This document shows positions 25,882 to 34,695 of a stretch of 64,000 nucleotides of DNA, one piece after another; the first letter of the stretch is position 1; each line of letters starts with the position of its first letter. Origin of the DNA: Aliidiomarina minuta (GTDB taxonomy: Bacteria > Pseudomonadota > Gammaproteobacteria > Enterobacterales > Alteromonadaceae); contig NZ_PIPL01000002.1 in assembly GCF_003987145.1 (NCBI RefSeq), forward strand, positions 1 to 64,000, given 5' to 3'. Under the pieces are notes generated by a model. It was not told where the DNA came from, did no database searches, and saw only the letters and a program-made list of their open reading frames with translations. The translations under genes and the position numbers were made by a program.

Positions 25882-28151
25882 ACAAGTGGTTAAGTTCCGC
25901 TGGTTGGCTGCTGCTTAAGCTCAGTCTGACAGGCGTTACAATTTTGTTTTTCTATAGTGTGTACCTGGACTCGGTAGTGACTGAGCGTTTTGAAGAAAAC
26001 CGCTATCAGGCACCTGCTTTGCTGTATAGCCGTGCTTTGCAGATCTCTGATGACAAGCCACTACAGCAGGGGCAGGTGCTACGTGAGTTGCAAGCACTGA
26101 ATTACCGACATACCCGTTATGCCCGCGAGCCCGGCGAATTTAATCTGCGCGATAATATGATATTGCTGCATCGGCGGGCTTTTGATTTTGCCGATGGTTT
26201 TGAGCCGAGCCAGCGTTTACGACTGCGCTTTGAAGATGAAGAATTGGCAGAAATACTGGCCTGGCCAACGCAACAGCCGTTAAGTGTAGCCCGACTGGAG
26301 CCGCAACTGATAGGTCGTTTTGCTGCTGACAGTGGAGAAGATCGCTTGTTGGTGAATCTGGAACAGGTACCTCAACTGATGCAGGATACTTTGTTGCTTG
26401 TTGAGGACCGCGATTTTTATCAGCATCGGGGCGTTAAGCCCAGTGCTATTCTCCGGGCAGCTTCAGCTAATCTGGCGGCGGGCCGGACGGTGCAGGGGGG
26501 AAGTACTCTTACTCAGCAGTTGATTAAAAATATGTATCTGACTCATGATCAGAATCTGCGGCGCAAGGCTAATGAAGCCATTATGGCTTTGATTCTGGAT
26601 TATCGCTTTTCAAAAAATGAAATTCTGGAGGCCTATTTTAACGAAGTGTATTTCGGTCAGGATCGGGGTCATGCCATTCACGGTGTAGGTTTGGCCTCAC
26701 AGTATTTCTTTGGCAAGTCAGTGGAAGACCTGACCCCCGCTGAAATCGCCCTGCTGGTGGGCATGGTAAAAGGTCCTTCTTTGTATGACCCAAGGCGCAG
26801 ACCGCAACGAGCCAGTGCACGACGGGATCTAGTGCTGCGTCTCATGTACGAGAATGACCTTATCAACCAGCCTCAGTACCTGGCTGCTATTGAAGCACCT
26901 TTAGTCGGGCGGGAGAGCACCCGGCTGGTGGTTCGTGACCGACCGGACTACGTTGACCTGGTGCAGCGGGAATTGCGTCAGCTGGTGCCAGGCAAAGAAT
27001 GGCAGCAGACCGGCTTACGTGTATTTACACATTATGACCCTTATCTGCAGGAATACGCGGAAGAGGCCTTACAGCGAGGTGTTGTGTCTTTGCAGGTGGC
27101 GGATATAGAAGGCGCTGTTGTGGTTGCCGACCATCAGCAGGGCGTGGTCAGAGCGCTGGCTGGCAGCATACATCCCAGTCAGGCCGGGTTCAATCGGGCG
27201 CTGACCGCGAGAAGACCCGTTGGTTCGCTGATTAAGCCCTTTACATACGCCCTGGCACTAGAGCAACCAGAACGTTATGAGCTGAATACTCTGTTGGATG
27301 ACAGCGCTATCGTGGTGACGGATGAACGTGACCGGGAGTGGCAACCAGGCAATTTTGACGGTGAGTTTCGTGGTGATGTTACTCTTTATGAGAGTTTAGT
27401 TGATTCGCGCAACCTTCCGGCTATACGGGTGGGCCTGGATCTGGGGGTAGAAAAAGTGCGTGAACGTCTTTATAACTCAGGGCTGGATGAACCTACCCAT
27501 GCTTATCCTTCATTATTGTTAGGTGCAGTTGATATGTCTCCGCTGGCCGTCACTCAACTTTACTCAGTACTGGCTAATCAGGGTGGGCAACAACGCTTAA
27601 CCAGTATTCAGACGGTGACAACTCATTGGGGACATCCACTGTATCGGGCGCAACCTATGACGCAACAGGTCTACACGGAAGAAGCCAGCTATCTGACCAA
27701 TTATGCATTACAGGGCGTTGTGCGCGAAGGTACCGGGCAGGCTCTGGGCAATACCCTGGGGCAGAGCGGTATTGCCGGAAAAACTGGCTCAACCAATAAT
27801 TTACGTGACAGTTGGTTTGTCTCTTATGATAGTCGTCATGTGGTGACAGTATGGTTGGGCCGGGATGATAACCAGTCGGTAGGCCTGAGTGGTAGTCGTG
27901 GAGCACTGCCCGTCGCAGCAGAATACTGGCAGCAGGCTGGTGTCGAGAATATGCTGATGGCGCGGCCAGCAGGTCTAATACAAGGGGCTTTTAATAAGAC
28001 CACTGGCGCAGCAGTTGATTTAAATTGCGAAGGCGCGCTGCTGCTACCGGTCAGGCATTATGAGCCGGGCCGCGACATTGATTGTGAGGGTGAAATTAAG
28101 GAGTCACCGGAAGAGGACGAAAAGTCCTGGTTTAAACGCATCTTTGGCTAA
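25878..28151 (+). CDS. mrcB: Penicillin-binding protein 1B
   Basis: 757 residues, inner membrane, with one N-terminal segment (about 8-28). A UB2H-like region (about 55-150) precedes the glycosyltransferase 51 domain, which has catalytic Glu176 in VEDRDFYQHRG and GGSTLTQQLIKN. The transpeptidase domain has the active-site SLIK (Ser450), SRN (near 512-514) and KTG in AGKTGST (near 635). It polymerises lipid II and crosslinks the strands. E. coli PBP1B is longer at both ends (844); the N-terminal cytoplasmic tail here is very short. ATGA overlap with hrpB. Confidence 0.95.
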   Translation: MNKWLSSAGWLLLKLSLTGVTILFFYSVYLDSVVTERFEENRYQAPALLYSRALQISDDKPLQQGQVLRELQALNYRHTRYAREPGEFNLRDNMILLHRRAFDFADGFEPSQRLRLRFEDEELAEILAWPTQQPLSVARLEPQLIGRFAADSGEDRLLVNLEQVPQLMQDTLLLVEDRDFYQHRGVKPSAILRAASANLAAGRTVQGGSTLTQQLIKNMYLTHDQNLRRKANEAIMALILDYRFSKNEILEAYFNEVYFGQDRGHAIHGVGLASQYFFGKSVEDLTPAEIALLVGMVKGPSLYDPRRRPQRASARRDLVLRLMYENDLINQPQYLAAIEAPLVGRESTRLVVRDRPDYVDLVQRELRQLVPGKEWQQTGLRVFTHYDPYLQEYAEEALQRGVVSLQVADIEGAVVVADHQQGVVRALAGSIHPSQAGFNRALTARRPVGSLIKPFTYALALEQPERYELNTLLDDSAIVVTDERDREWQPGNFDGEFRGDVTLYESLVDSRNLPAIRVGLDLGVEKVRERLYNSGLDEPTHAYPSLLLGAVDMSPLAVTQLYSVLANQGGQQRLTSIQTVTTHWGHPLYRAQPMTQQVYTEEASYLTNYALQGVVREGTGQALGNTLGQSGIAGKTGSTNNLRDSWFVSYDSRHVVTVWLGRDDNQSVGLSGSRGALPVAAEYWQQAGVENMLMARPAGLIQGAFNKTTGAAVDLNCEGALLLPVRHYEPGRDIDCEGEIKESPEEDEKSWFKRIFG

Positions 28152-28187
28152 GATTTAAAATAGGCTAAGACTAAAAATGCGTTTAAA
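28131..28187. repeat. 11-base inverted repeat around the mrcB stop codon
   Basis: TTTAAACGCAT (28131-28141) is exactly complementary to ATGCGTTTAAA (28177-28187) with a 35-base interval. The interval holds two near-copies of GGCTAAGAnTnAAAAT (28146-28161 and 28163-28178). It spans the end of mrcB and 36 bases of the mrcB-maeA gap. It could be a weak transcript-end structure for the convergent genes; there is no T-run. Confidence 0.5.
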
Positions 28188-28202
28188 ACCAGCAGTATGT
28201 TG

Positions 28203-29897
28203 TTAAATGCTGACGCGTTTGTAATCCCGGTATTCAGGCCGCCAGAAGTTTTTCTCGATACGTTCGCGCAGTACATCGTCTGAAACTTCAAGGGCATAAC
28301 CCTGCTCCTGGGCTACTTTGCCCACAGCAAAGGCAATTTGTTTGCTCAGGTCAGCGATACCCGTGATCGGTGGCAACAGGTGTTCAGAAAGCCCCCGCGC
28401 TGCCGGCGATGATTCAGCCAGGGTCTGGCTGGCGGCCATCAGCATTTCATTGGTAATACGGGAAGAACGCACAGACAAAGCGCCCAGGCCGATGCCGGGG
28501 AAGATATAGCTGTTGTTGCACTGGGCTATGGGGTAGGTTTTACCCTCGTAATGGACTGGAGCGAAAGGACTGCCCGTAGCTATCATCACGTTGCCGCGAG
28601 TCCATTCAATGACTTGCTCTGGAGTAGCTTCGACATTGCGGGACGGGTTGCTGAGCGGAAAAATAATGGGCTGCGGGCAATTTTGCTGCATGGCACTAAT
28701 GACCTGTTCAGTAAACAGGCCACTCTGGCCTGAAACTCCAATCAGTACTGTGGGTTTCGCACAGTACATAACGTCCAGCAGAGAAGCATACTCACCGCTG
28801 TATGACCAGTTCGCAACGGCATCTTCGGACTGTACAAGAGCTTGCTGAAAATCGCGCAAACCTGTCATACCTTCGGTCAACAAACCAAAGCGGTCAACCA
28901 TGTACATCTGGCTGCGCGCCTGTTTATCACTGATGCCTTCAGCGGTCATCTGGTCAATGATTTGTTCGGCAATACCACAACCAGCAGAACCCGCGCCGAC
29001 AAAAACGACGCGTTGGTCGGATAATTTCTGCTCTTTGCTTTTACAGGCTGCAAGCAGAGAGCCCACGGTTACTGCGGCAGTGCCTTGAATGTCATCGTTA
29101 AAACAGCAGATCTCGTCGCGGTAACGATTCAGAATAGGCATCGCGTTAGGTTGGGCAAAATCTTCGAATTGGATCATGGCTTCTGGCCAGCGGTGTCGTA
29201 CAGACTGGATAAAGGTATCAACAAAGTTACTGTATTCTTCACCGCGAATCCGTTTATGGCGGGCGCCCATGTACATAGGATCGTTAAGCAGTTTTTCGTT
29301 ATCCGTACCTACGTCGAGCATTACTGGGAGAGTGTACGCCGGGCTGATTCCACCACAGGCGGTATACAGAGATAACTTACCAATAGGGATTCCCATGCCG
29401 CCAATACCCTGGTCACCCAGGCCGAGTATGCGTTCTCCATCAGTAACTACGATAACTTTAACTTTGCCTTTGGTGGCATTGCGTAAAATGTCATCCATTT
29501 GGTCACGTTCAGCATAGGATATAAATAAGCCTCGTGAGCTGCGGTAAATATCCGAGAATTGTTCACAGGCGTCACCTACCGTAGGGGTGTAAATGATAGG
29601 CATCATTTCTTCCAGGTGGTCCTGCAACAGCCGGTAAAATACGGTTTCGTTATTATCCTGAATAGCACGCAGGTAGATATGTTTGTTAATAGGTGTGTCG
29701 AAGCTTGAATACTGTTTGTAAGCGCGACTCACCTGCTCTTCGATAGTTTCGTAGCGCGGTGGTAACAAACCGGTCAGATTAAAAGCGATGCGCTCGTCAC
29801 GACTAAAAGCACTGCCTTTGTTGAGCAGAGGGGTTTCCAGTAACTTCGGGCCTGAGTGGGGAATATAGAGCGGATGCTTAACTTTTTTGTCTGTCAT
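28203..29897 (-). CDS. maeA: NAD-dependent malic enzyme
   Basis: 564 residues from ATG 29897 (E. coli MaeA 565). It decarboxylates malate to pyruvate, feeding gluconeogenesis or amino-acid pools. Malic enzyme motifs IIYTPTVGDACEQFS (near 93-107), the VTDGERILGLGDQGIGGMGIP block (near 145-165), the metal-binding FEDFAQPNA, and the nucleotide loop VFVGAGSAGCGIAEQI (near 293-308) are clear. It is a single-gene unit, convergent with mrcB. Confidence 0.95.
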   Translation of the reverse strand: MTDKKVKHPLYIPHSGPKLLETPLLNKGSAFSRDERIAFNLTGLLPPRYETIEEQVSRAYKQYSSFDTPINKHIYLRAIQDNNETVFYRLLQDHLEEMMPIIYTPTVGDACEQFSDIYRSSRGLFISYAERDQMDDILRNATKGKVKVIVVTDGERILGLGDQGIGGMGIPIGKLSLYTACGGISPAYTLPVMLDVGTDNEKLLNDPMYMGARHKRIRGEEYSNFVDTFIQSVRHRWPEAMIQFEDFAQPNAMPILNRYRDEICCFNDDIQGTAAVTVGSLLAACKSKEQKLSDQRVVFVGAGSAGCGIAEQIIDQMTAEGISDKQARSQMYMVDRFGLLTEGMTGLRDFQQALVQSEDAVANWSYSGEYASLLDVMYCAKPTVLIGVSGQSGLFTEQVISAMQQNCPQPIIFPLSNPSRNVEATPEQVIEWTRGNVMIATGSPFAPVHYEGKTYPIAQCNNSYIFPGIGLGALSVRSSRITNEMLMAASQTLAESSPAARGLSEHLLPPITGIADLSKQIAFAVGKVAQEQGYALEVSDDVLRERIEKNFWRPEYRDYKRVSI

Positions 29898-29989
29898 GAA
29901 ATACCTTATCAAAGCCGGGGGAAATAACCAAAGGACACCGGCCAAATGATAGGCTTATGGCCTGCATGAAGCAAGCAGACCAGTGAGCT

Positions 29990-30017
29990 AACAGGCTGGG
30001 AATGTACCCAGCCTGTT
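29990..30017 (-). terminator. Strong stem-loop after hemL, no T-run
   Basis: AACAGGCTGGG and CCCAGCCTGTT form a perfect 11-pair stem with a 6-base loop, 7 bases beyond the hemL stop on the minus strand. No T-tract follows in that direction, so it is either a 3' end-stabilising hairpin or part of a Rho-dependent end rather than a standard intrinsic terminator. Confidence 0.55.
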
Positions 30018-30024
30018 GTGGTAC

Positions 30025-31305
30025 TTATTTCAGACTGGCAAATGCCTGACGTGCGGCCTGCAGAGTTTCTTCAATATCAGTTTCGCTATGTGCCATCGAC
30101 ATGAAACCCGTTTCGAAGGCGCTTGGAGCGAGGTAGATACCACGTTTCAGCATTTCGTGATAAAAAGCTTTAAAGTGCTCCATATTACAGGCTGTGGCAC
30201 CGGCAAAGCTGGTCACTTTCTCACTGGTGAAGAAAAATCCAAACATGCCGCCAACATGGTTAGTCGTCAGCGGAATGCCCGCTTCGTCTGCAGCTTCCTG
30301 CAAACCGTTGACCAGGGTTTCTACCCGTTGATTCATAACCTGATAAAGCCCGTGGTCCTGCAATGCTGTAAGCGCAGCCAAACCGGCTGCCATGGCTACA
30401 GGGTTGCCTGATAAGGTACCTGCCTGATAGACCGGACCAGTTGGAGCGATATGATCCATAATTTCCCGTTTACCGCCAAAGGCGCCGACAGGCATACCAC
30501 CACCAATAACTTTACCCAGGCAGGTAAGGTCCGGAGTTACGCCGTAATATTCCTGAGCACCGCCAGGGGCAACCCGAAAGCCGGTCATAACTTCATCAAA
30601 GATAAGTACTGACTTATGCTGGTCACAGACATCACGCAAGGTTTGTAAAAAACCTTCAGCCGGAGGTATGCAGTTCATGTTACCGGCGACCGGCTCAACA
30701 ATGATGCAGGCGATCTCATCGCCATAACGTTCGAATACGTCGCGGACTTCGTCAGGCTCATTAAAGCTTACTGTCAGCGTATGCTGCGCTAAATCTGCCG
30801 GTATGCCAGGTGAGTTTGGTGTGCCCAAAGTCAAAGCGCCGGAACCTGCCTTGACGAGTAGTGAGTCGACATGGCCGTGATAACAGCCTTCGAATTTGAG
30901 AATTTTATCGCGGCCAGTATAACCCCGGGCCAGACGAATGGCGCTCATGGTCGCTTCGGTACCGGAGTTAACCATGCGTACTTTTTCTATCGAAGGTACT
31001 ATCTCAATAATTTTTTCAGCCATGGTCACTTCAATAGCGGTAGGCGTACCAAAACTCAGGCCTCGTTCAGCCGCTTCAATAGCGGCATCGCGTATTTCCG
31101 GATGGTTATGGCCGAGAATCATAGGTCCCCAGGAGCCGACGTAATCAACGTAGCGATTACCATCAACATCAAACATGTAGGCGCCATTGGCCCGTTCAAA
31201 GAACAAAGGACTGCCGCCCACACCATTAAATGCGCGAACCGGCGAGTTTACGCCACCGGGGATACTGTGCTGAGCCTGAGAAAATAATTCGCTTGAGCGA
31301 GACAT
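30025..31305 (-). CDS. hemL: Glutamate-1-semialdehyde 2,1-aminomutase
   Basis: 426 residues, the family length. It converts glutamate-1-semialdehyde into 5-aminolevulinate, the first tetrapyrrole-specific intermediate, with PLP. The PLP lysine lies in LGKVIGGGMPVGAFGG (near 263-278), the PLP-ring Asp in LIFDEVMTGFRV (near 235-246), and GGVNSPVRAF is the diagnostic N-terminal segment. It is followed on the minus strand by a hairpin, and upstream by pyrB at a 9-base gap. hemJ lies two genes upstream, so tetrapyrrole genes flank pyrB. Confidence 0.97.
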   Translation of the reverse strand: MSRSSELFSQAQHSIPGGVNSPVRAFNGVGGSPLFFERANGAYMFDVDGNRYVDYVGSWGPMILGHNHPEIRDAAIEAAERGLSFGTPTAIEVTMAEKIIEIVPSIEKVRMVNSGTEATMSAIRLARGYTGRDKILKFEGCYHGHVDSLLVKAGSGALTLGTPNSPGIPADLAQHTLTVSFNEPDEVRDVFERYGDEIACIIVEPVAGNMNCIPPAEGFLQTLRDVCDQHKSVLIFDEVMTGFRVAPGGAQEYYGVTPDLTCLGKVIGGGMPVGAFGGKREIMDHIAPTGPVYQAGTLSGNPVAMAAGLAALTALQDHGLYQVMNQRVETLVNGLQEAADEAGIPLTTNHVGGMFGFFFTSEKVTSFAGATACNMEHFKAFYHEMLKRGIYLAPSAFETGFMSMAHSETDIEETLQAARQAFASLK

Positions 31306-31314
31306 AGATACCTC

Positions 31315-32331
31315 TTATATGTTTGCTTTATCACTGTGCCAGATAACGTCAGTTTCATATTTCTGCAGTAGATCCTCAACACCGAGGGTCAGTGCAAAAA
31401 GTGCCATACGGATTAACACACCATTATCGGCCTGACGGAAAATAGCCAGGTTAGGATTCTGGTTTAAGTCATTATCCAGCTCATTAGCTTCAGCACGAGA
31501 ATCGCGCGGTAGCGGATGCATGATGACAGTATTTGGTTTGTAGTGACGAGTATAGATTTCATTGTTTAAACGGAATTTACCGCGATATTGATCAGCTTCT
31601 TCTGCTGTAGCGAAACGTTCTTGCTGAATGCGGGTCTGATAGACGATGTCCGCATCCATAGAACCTTCGATATGTTCGGTAATATGGACCTTGTGGCCAG
31701 CGCTATCCAGCATACTTAAAATATCGTCAGGCATGCTAAGTTCACGGGGCGAAATCAGCGTGAAACGCACGTTGCTGTACATGCTCAGTAATTTGGATAA
31801 GGAGTGCACTGTACGACCATATTTGAGGTCACCCACCATGCAGATGTGCATGCCATCGATGCCGAGCTTGTTGTGTTCGAGCTCTTTTTTGATGGTATAT
31901 AAATCCAGTAATGCCTGGGTAGGATGTTCGTTGGCCCCGTCACCACCATTAATGACCGGTACCCGGCTGCCTTCAGCGAACTCCGCAACGGAACCTGCTT
32001 TGGGATGACGCATAGCGATTATATCGCTGTAACTGGAAAGCACTCGGGCGGTGTCATATAAGGACTCACCTTTAGCAATCGCCGAGCTTTCCATACCCGT
32101 GGTTTCACGGACTTCGCCGCCGAGCAGGTTAAAAGCGGTACCAAAGCTGACCCGGGTGCGTGTTGAGGGTTCGAAGAACAGATTGCCCAGAATAGCGCCG
32201 TCGAGGACTCGGGTACGTTTTTTTCGGTGAGCGTAGGGTTGCATCTGATCAGCGATTGCAAAAATTCGCGCGATGGAGTCTGGGTCAAACTGTTTGACCG
32301 AGAGAATATCGGCGCCTGTAAAGTGCATCAT
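31315..32331 (-). CDS. pyrB: Aspartate carbamoyltransferase, long catalytic form
   Basis: 338 residues (a second ATG at 32328 is equally possible). It condenses carbamoyl phosphate and aspartate in pyrimidine synthesis. The carbamoyl-phosphate loop FEPSTRTRVSF (near 53-63) and GDGANEHPTQALLDLYT (near 134-150) and HPLPRDSR (near 277-284) are complete. It is about 25 residues longer than the E. coli catalytic chain, a form I associate with Shewanella-type bacteria. No pyrI regulatory gene is adjacent. Confidence 0.92.
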   Translation of the reverse strand: MMHFTGADILSVKQFDPDSIARIFAIADQMQPYAHRKKRTRVLDGAILGNLFFEPSTRTRVSFGTAFNLLGGEVRETTGMESSAIAKGESLYDTARVLSSYSDIIAMRHPKAGSVAEFAEGSRVPVINGGDGANEHPTQALLDLYTIKKELEHNKLGIDGMHICMVGDLKYGRTVHSLSKLLSMYSNVRFTLISPRELSMPDDILSMLDSAGHKVHITEHIEGSMDADIVYQTRIQQERFATAEEADQYRGKFRLNNEIYTRHYKPNTVIMHPLPRDSRAEANELDNDLNQNPNLAIFRQADNGVLIRMALFALTLGVEDLLQKYETDVIWHSDKANI

Positions 32332-32383
32332 GCGGTGGTCCCCAATGTGAATGGCAGTTGGCGTTGCATGATAGCAGATTAAC

Positions 32384-32827
32384 TTATGGCTTAACCACAG
32401 CCAGGATTATAATTGCAAACAGTAAGAGTACCGGAATTTCATTAAAAACCCGATACCAGCGACTGCTGCGGGTATTTAAATCGTTGCGGAAGTCGGCAAG
32501 CAGCTTGAAGCAATAAATATGGTAAAGATATAGCAAAGCGACTAACACGAATTTTATATGTAGCCACAGGGGCAGATTAGACAATGCTACGCCCCACGCG
32601 TATAAAATTCCCAAACCAAAAATTAAAGTTAACAGGGCAAAAGGTGTTACGAAAAAGAGTAGCCGCCGTTCCATGACCTTAAAAAGTTCATGTACATCAT
32701 GCTTATGGTTCTCAGCATGATAAACAAACAGCCGGGGCAGATAAAAAATACCGGCAAACCAGGCCACCATAAAACTGATATGCAGTGCTTTAAGCCAGTC
32801 AGTATGTAGGAGCAGGAATTCCTTCAT
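32384..32827 (-). CDS. hemJ: Protoporphyrinogen IX oxidase HemJ
   Basis: 147 residues with four membrane segments (about 8-28, 55-78, 85-107, 124-145). The family motif LHISFMVAWFAGIFYLPRLFVYH (15-37) contains the conserved His and Arg positions. HemJ oxidises protoporphyrinogen IX to protoporphyrin IX in the inner membrane, replacing HemG or HemY. It follows upstream of pyrB and hemL on the same strand, and hemL acts in the same pathway. The ribosome site is weak (GAACGAAG). Confidence 0.9.
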   Translation of the reverse strand: MKEFLLLHTDWLKALHISFMVAWFAGIFYLPRLFVYHAENHKHDVHELFKVMERRLLFFVTPFALLTLIFGLGILYAWGVALSNLPLWLHIKFVLVALLYLYHIYCFKLLADFRNDLNTRSSRWYRVFNEIPVLLLFAIIILAVVKP

Positions 32828-32889
32828 GGTACACTTCGTTTCAGGTAGTCATTAGAATTGCTATGTAGCATAACACAGGTATTAAGTTA

Positions 32890-33597
32890 GTGAGTTTTTC
32901 TAAAATGCGGCAACGCACAGGACGTTTAAAGTTCACCCTGACGGTGGCGGCGGTGGCAGCCGTGTGTATCTGGTTAGGGTACATACTGGGTAACGCTCGT
33001 TTGAGTTGGCTGGAAGGGCAATATGCTTCCCAGCAGGACCGCATACAAAGATTGCAACAAACGATAGAACAGCTTGAATATAGAATTAATATTCTGCAGG
33101 TTGAGCTGGATGTAGAGAGGGTGGCAACGACGACCTTGCAGCAGGACTTAAGATCCGCGCAGAGTGAAAAATCAGGGGTACGCCGGGAGCTGGCATTTTA
33201 TCAGCGGGTAATGGCACCGGAACTGGATGCTGAAGGTGTTACTATTGACTCCCTGGTAGTATCGCCCAGTGGACCAGGTATTTATCATTTTCGTTTGATC
33301 CTGGTTCAGATTGAGCGAGCTCAGCAGCAGTTGGCGCAGGGGTCTGTATCGATAACCTTGCGAGGTCGGGAACAGGGCAGCCCAAAAGAGCTGGATTTAT
33401 TTGAACTGGCCAATAAAGATGATTCAGCGCGGACCTTTGCGATGAACTATTTTACTCGTCTTGATGGAAGTTTTAAGCTGCCTGCTGAAATAGAGCCTGA
33501 ATCTATCGTAGTTCAGGTGCGAACTCGCACTGGTGGACGCACAGAGCGTCGTTTCCAGTGGGGCGACTTGATAGATCTGGTTGATGAGTCTGAATGA
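32890..33597 (+). CDS. DUF6776-type membrane-anchored coiled-coil protein
   Basis: 235 residues starting at GTG 32890 (an ATG at 32905 is possible; neither has a strong ribosome site). One membrane segment (about 15-34) is followed by a coiled coil (about 45-100, QQDRIQRLQQTIEQLEYRI and after) and a beta-rich C-terminal domain. The arrangement and its place ahead of erpA resemble the DUF6776 proteins next to erpA in Pseudomonas. No enzymatic motif is visible. Function unknown; the family call is from memory. Confidence 0.72.
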   Translation: MSFSKMRQRTGRLKFTLTVAAVAAVCIWLGYILGNARLSWLEGQYASQQDRIQRLQQTIEQLEYRINILQVELDVERVATTTLQQDLRSAQSEKSGVRRELAFYQRVMAPELDAEGVTIDSLVVSPSGPGIYHFRLILVQIERAQQQLAQGSVSITLRGREQGSPKELDLFELANKDDSARTFAMNYFTRLDGSFKLPAEIEPESIVVQVRTRTGGRTERRFQWGDLIDLVDESE

Positions 33598-33638
33598 GTA
33601 AATGAGAATAACCATTCTTAATGTCCGGAGGTAACGAC

Positions 33639-33986
33639 ATGAGTGCAGTTGAACAGGCTTTGCCGATTGAATTTAGTGAAACAGCAGCGCTGAAAGTGAA
33701 AACTTTAATTGCTGAAGAAGAAAATGACGCATTAAAATTGCGCGTATTTGTTACCGGCGGTGGTTGTTCGGGCTTTCAGTATGGCTTTTCTTTTGAAGAA
33801 AGCGTCAACCCCGGAGATATGGAAATTCAGAAAGAAGGGGTAACTTTAGTGGTCGACCCTATGAGTTTACAATACCTGGTCGGGGGAATTGTTGATTATG
33901 AAGAAGGGCTTCAGGGCGCGCGTTTTTTTGTTAATAATCCGAATGCGACAACTACCTGCGGATGCGGGGCTTCATTCGCCGTGTAA
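33639..33986 (+). CDS. erpA: Iron-sulfur cluster insertion protein ErpA
   Basis: 115 residues from ATG 33639, chosen because GGAGGT stands just upstream; the longer frame from 33621 starts before that site. A-type carrier that delivers Fe-S clusters to target enzymes, including those of isoprenoid synthesis. The three cluster cysteines are present: GGGCSGFQ and CGCGASF at the C-terminus. Length is typical (E. coli 114). A strong terminator follows. The preceding DUF6776-type gene ends 41 bases upstream. Confidence 0.97.
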   Translation: MSAVEQALPIEFSETAALKVKTLIAEEENDALKLRVFVTGGGCSGFQYGFSFEESVNPGDMEIQKEGVTLVVDPMSLQYLVGGIVDYEEGLQGARFFVNNPNATTTCGCGASFAV

Positions 33987-34029
33987 AAACCATACCACTA
34001 GTTTAGTTAGTTAACATTCTGCTTCGTTA

Positions 34030-34058
34030 CGCCAGCGCTTTACATCGCTGGCGTTTTT
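34030..34058 (+). terminator. Rho-independent terminator after erpA
   Basis: CGCCAGCG (34030-34037) and CGCTGGCG (34046-34053) form a perfect 8-pair GC-rich stem with an 8-base loop, followed by five T and then GTTTT. It lies 43 bases after the erpA stop. Confidence 0.9.
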
Positions 34059-34239
34059 GTTTTCAGGTCTGGAGTCAGGTTTAAAAACGCTCATTGGCAA
34101 GGTGATGATTTAACAAAATCACTACACGGTTATTCTTGCCTTTAGAGTGACAAAGCGCAAAAATCAGACGCAATAGATTATTGTTTTTGCCAATATAAGT
34201 AGTTGGCGTAGCCCTATACTGCGCCTAAGAGGAGTTTTG

Positions 34240-34626
34240 ATGAAAAAGTTAGCCATGGTTGTTGCAGCCAGCAGTGTCCTTTTATCTGCTACCAGTTTGA
34301 CAGCAGTTGCAAATGACAGCATTGCGGAAGGTTTATGTACTGCCATTAGTGCTGATGATCGTCAGCGTTTGCGCACTATTTTGAGCAATCATAACATGCG
34401 TGTCCGTAACATTTACACTTCGATTCGATGCAATAATTACAGCATGCTGCAATTTGCCATTACTGCGGAAGCAGAGCAGGTTGGAGAGATGCTCACCCGT
34501 CAGCTGCCAGCAAGCGTGATCGACGACGATACGGTAAATGGTGAACATATACTGAGTTGGGCTGAATCTACCGGTTACGGTTCATCCGCTGTGGTTGCTG
34601 CTGTGCGAAACCGTATCTCTGATTGA
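34240..34626 (+). CDS. Small secreted DUF3718-type protein
   Basis: 128 residues from ATG 34240, preceded by AAGAGGAG; the TTG three bases earlier is unlikely. Signal peptide of about 25 residues (MKKLAMVVAASSVLLSATS...VAN). The mature part has two cysteines (LCTAIS and IRCNNYS), which could form a disulfide, and helical repeats. The style matches DUF3718 proteins of Alteromonadales, whose function is unknown. It stands alone between the erpA terminator and pepQ. Confidence 0.75.
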   Translation: MKKLAMVVAASSVLLSATSLTAVANDSIAEGLCTAISADDRQRLRTILSNHNMRVRNIYTSIRCNNYSMLQFAITAEAEQVGEMLTRQLPASVIDDDTVNGEHILSWAESTGYGSSAVVAAVRNRISD

Positions 34627-34695
34627 TGGTCGTCATGCAGAATGCCGCTTTTTTTGTTAGACTGCGGCATTACTTACAGACTATTTGAGGTGGTT

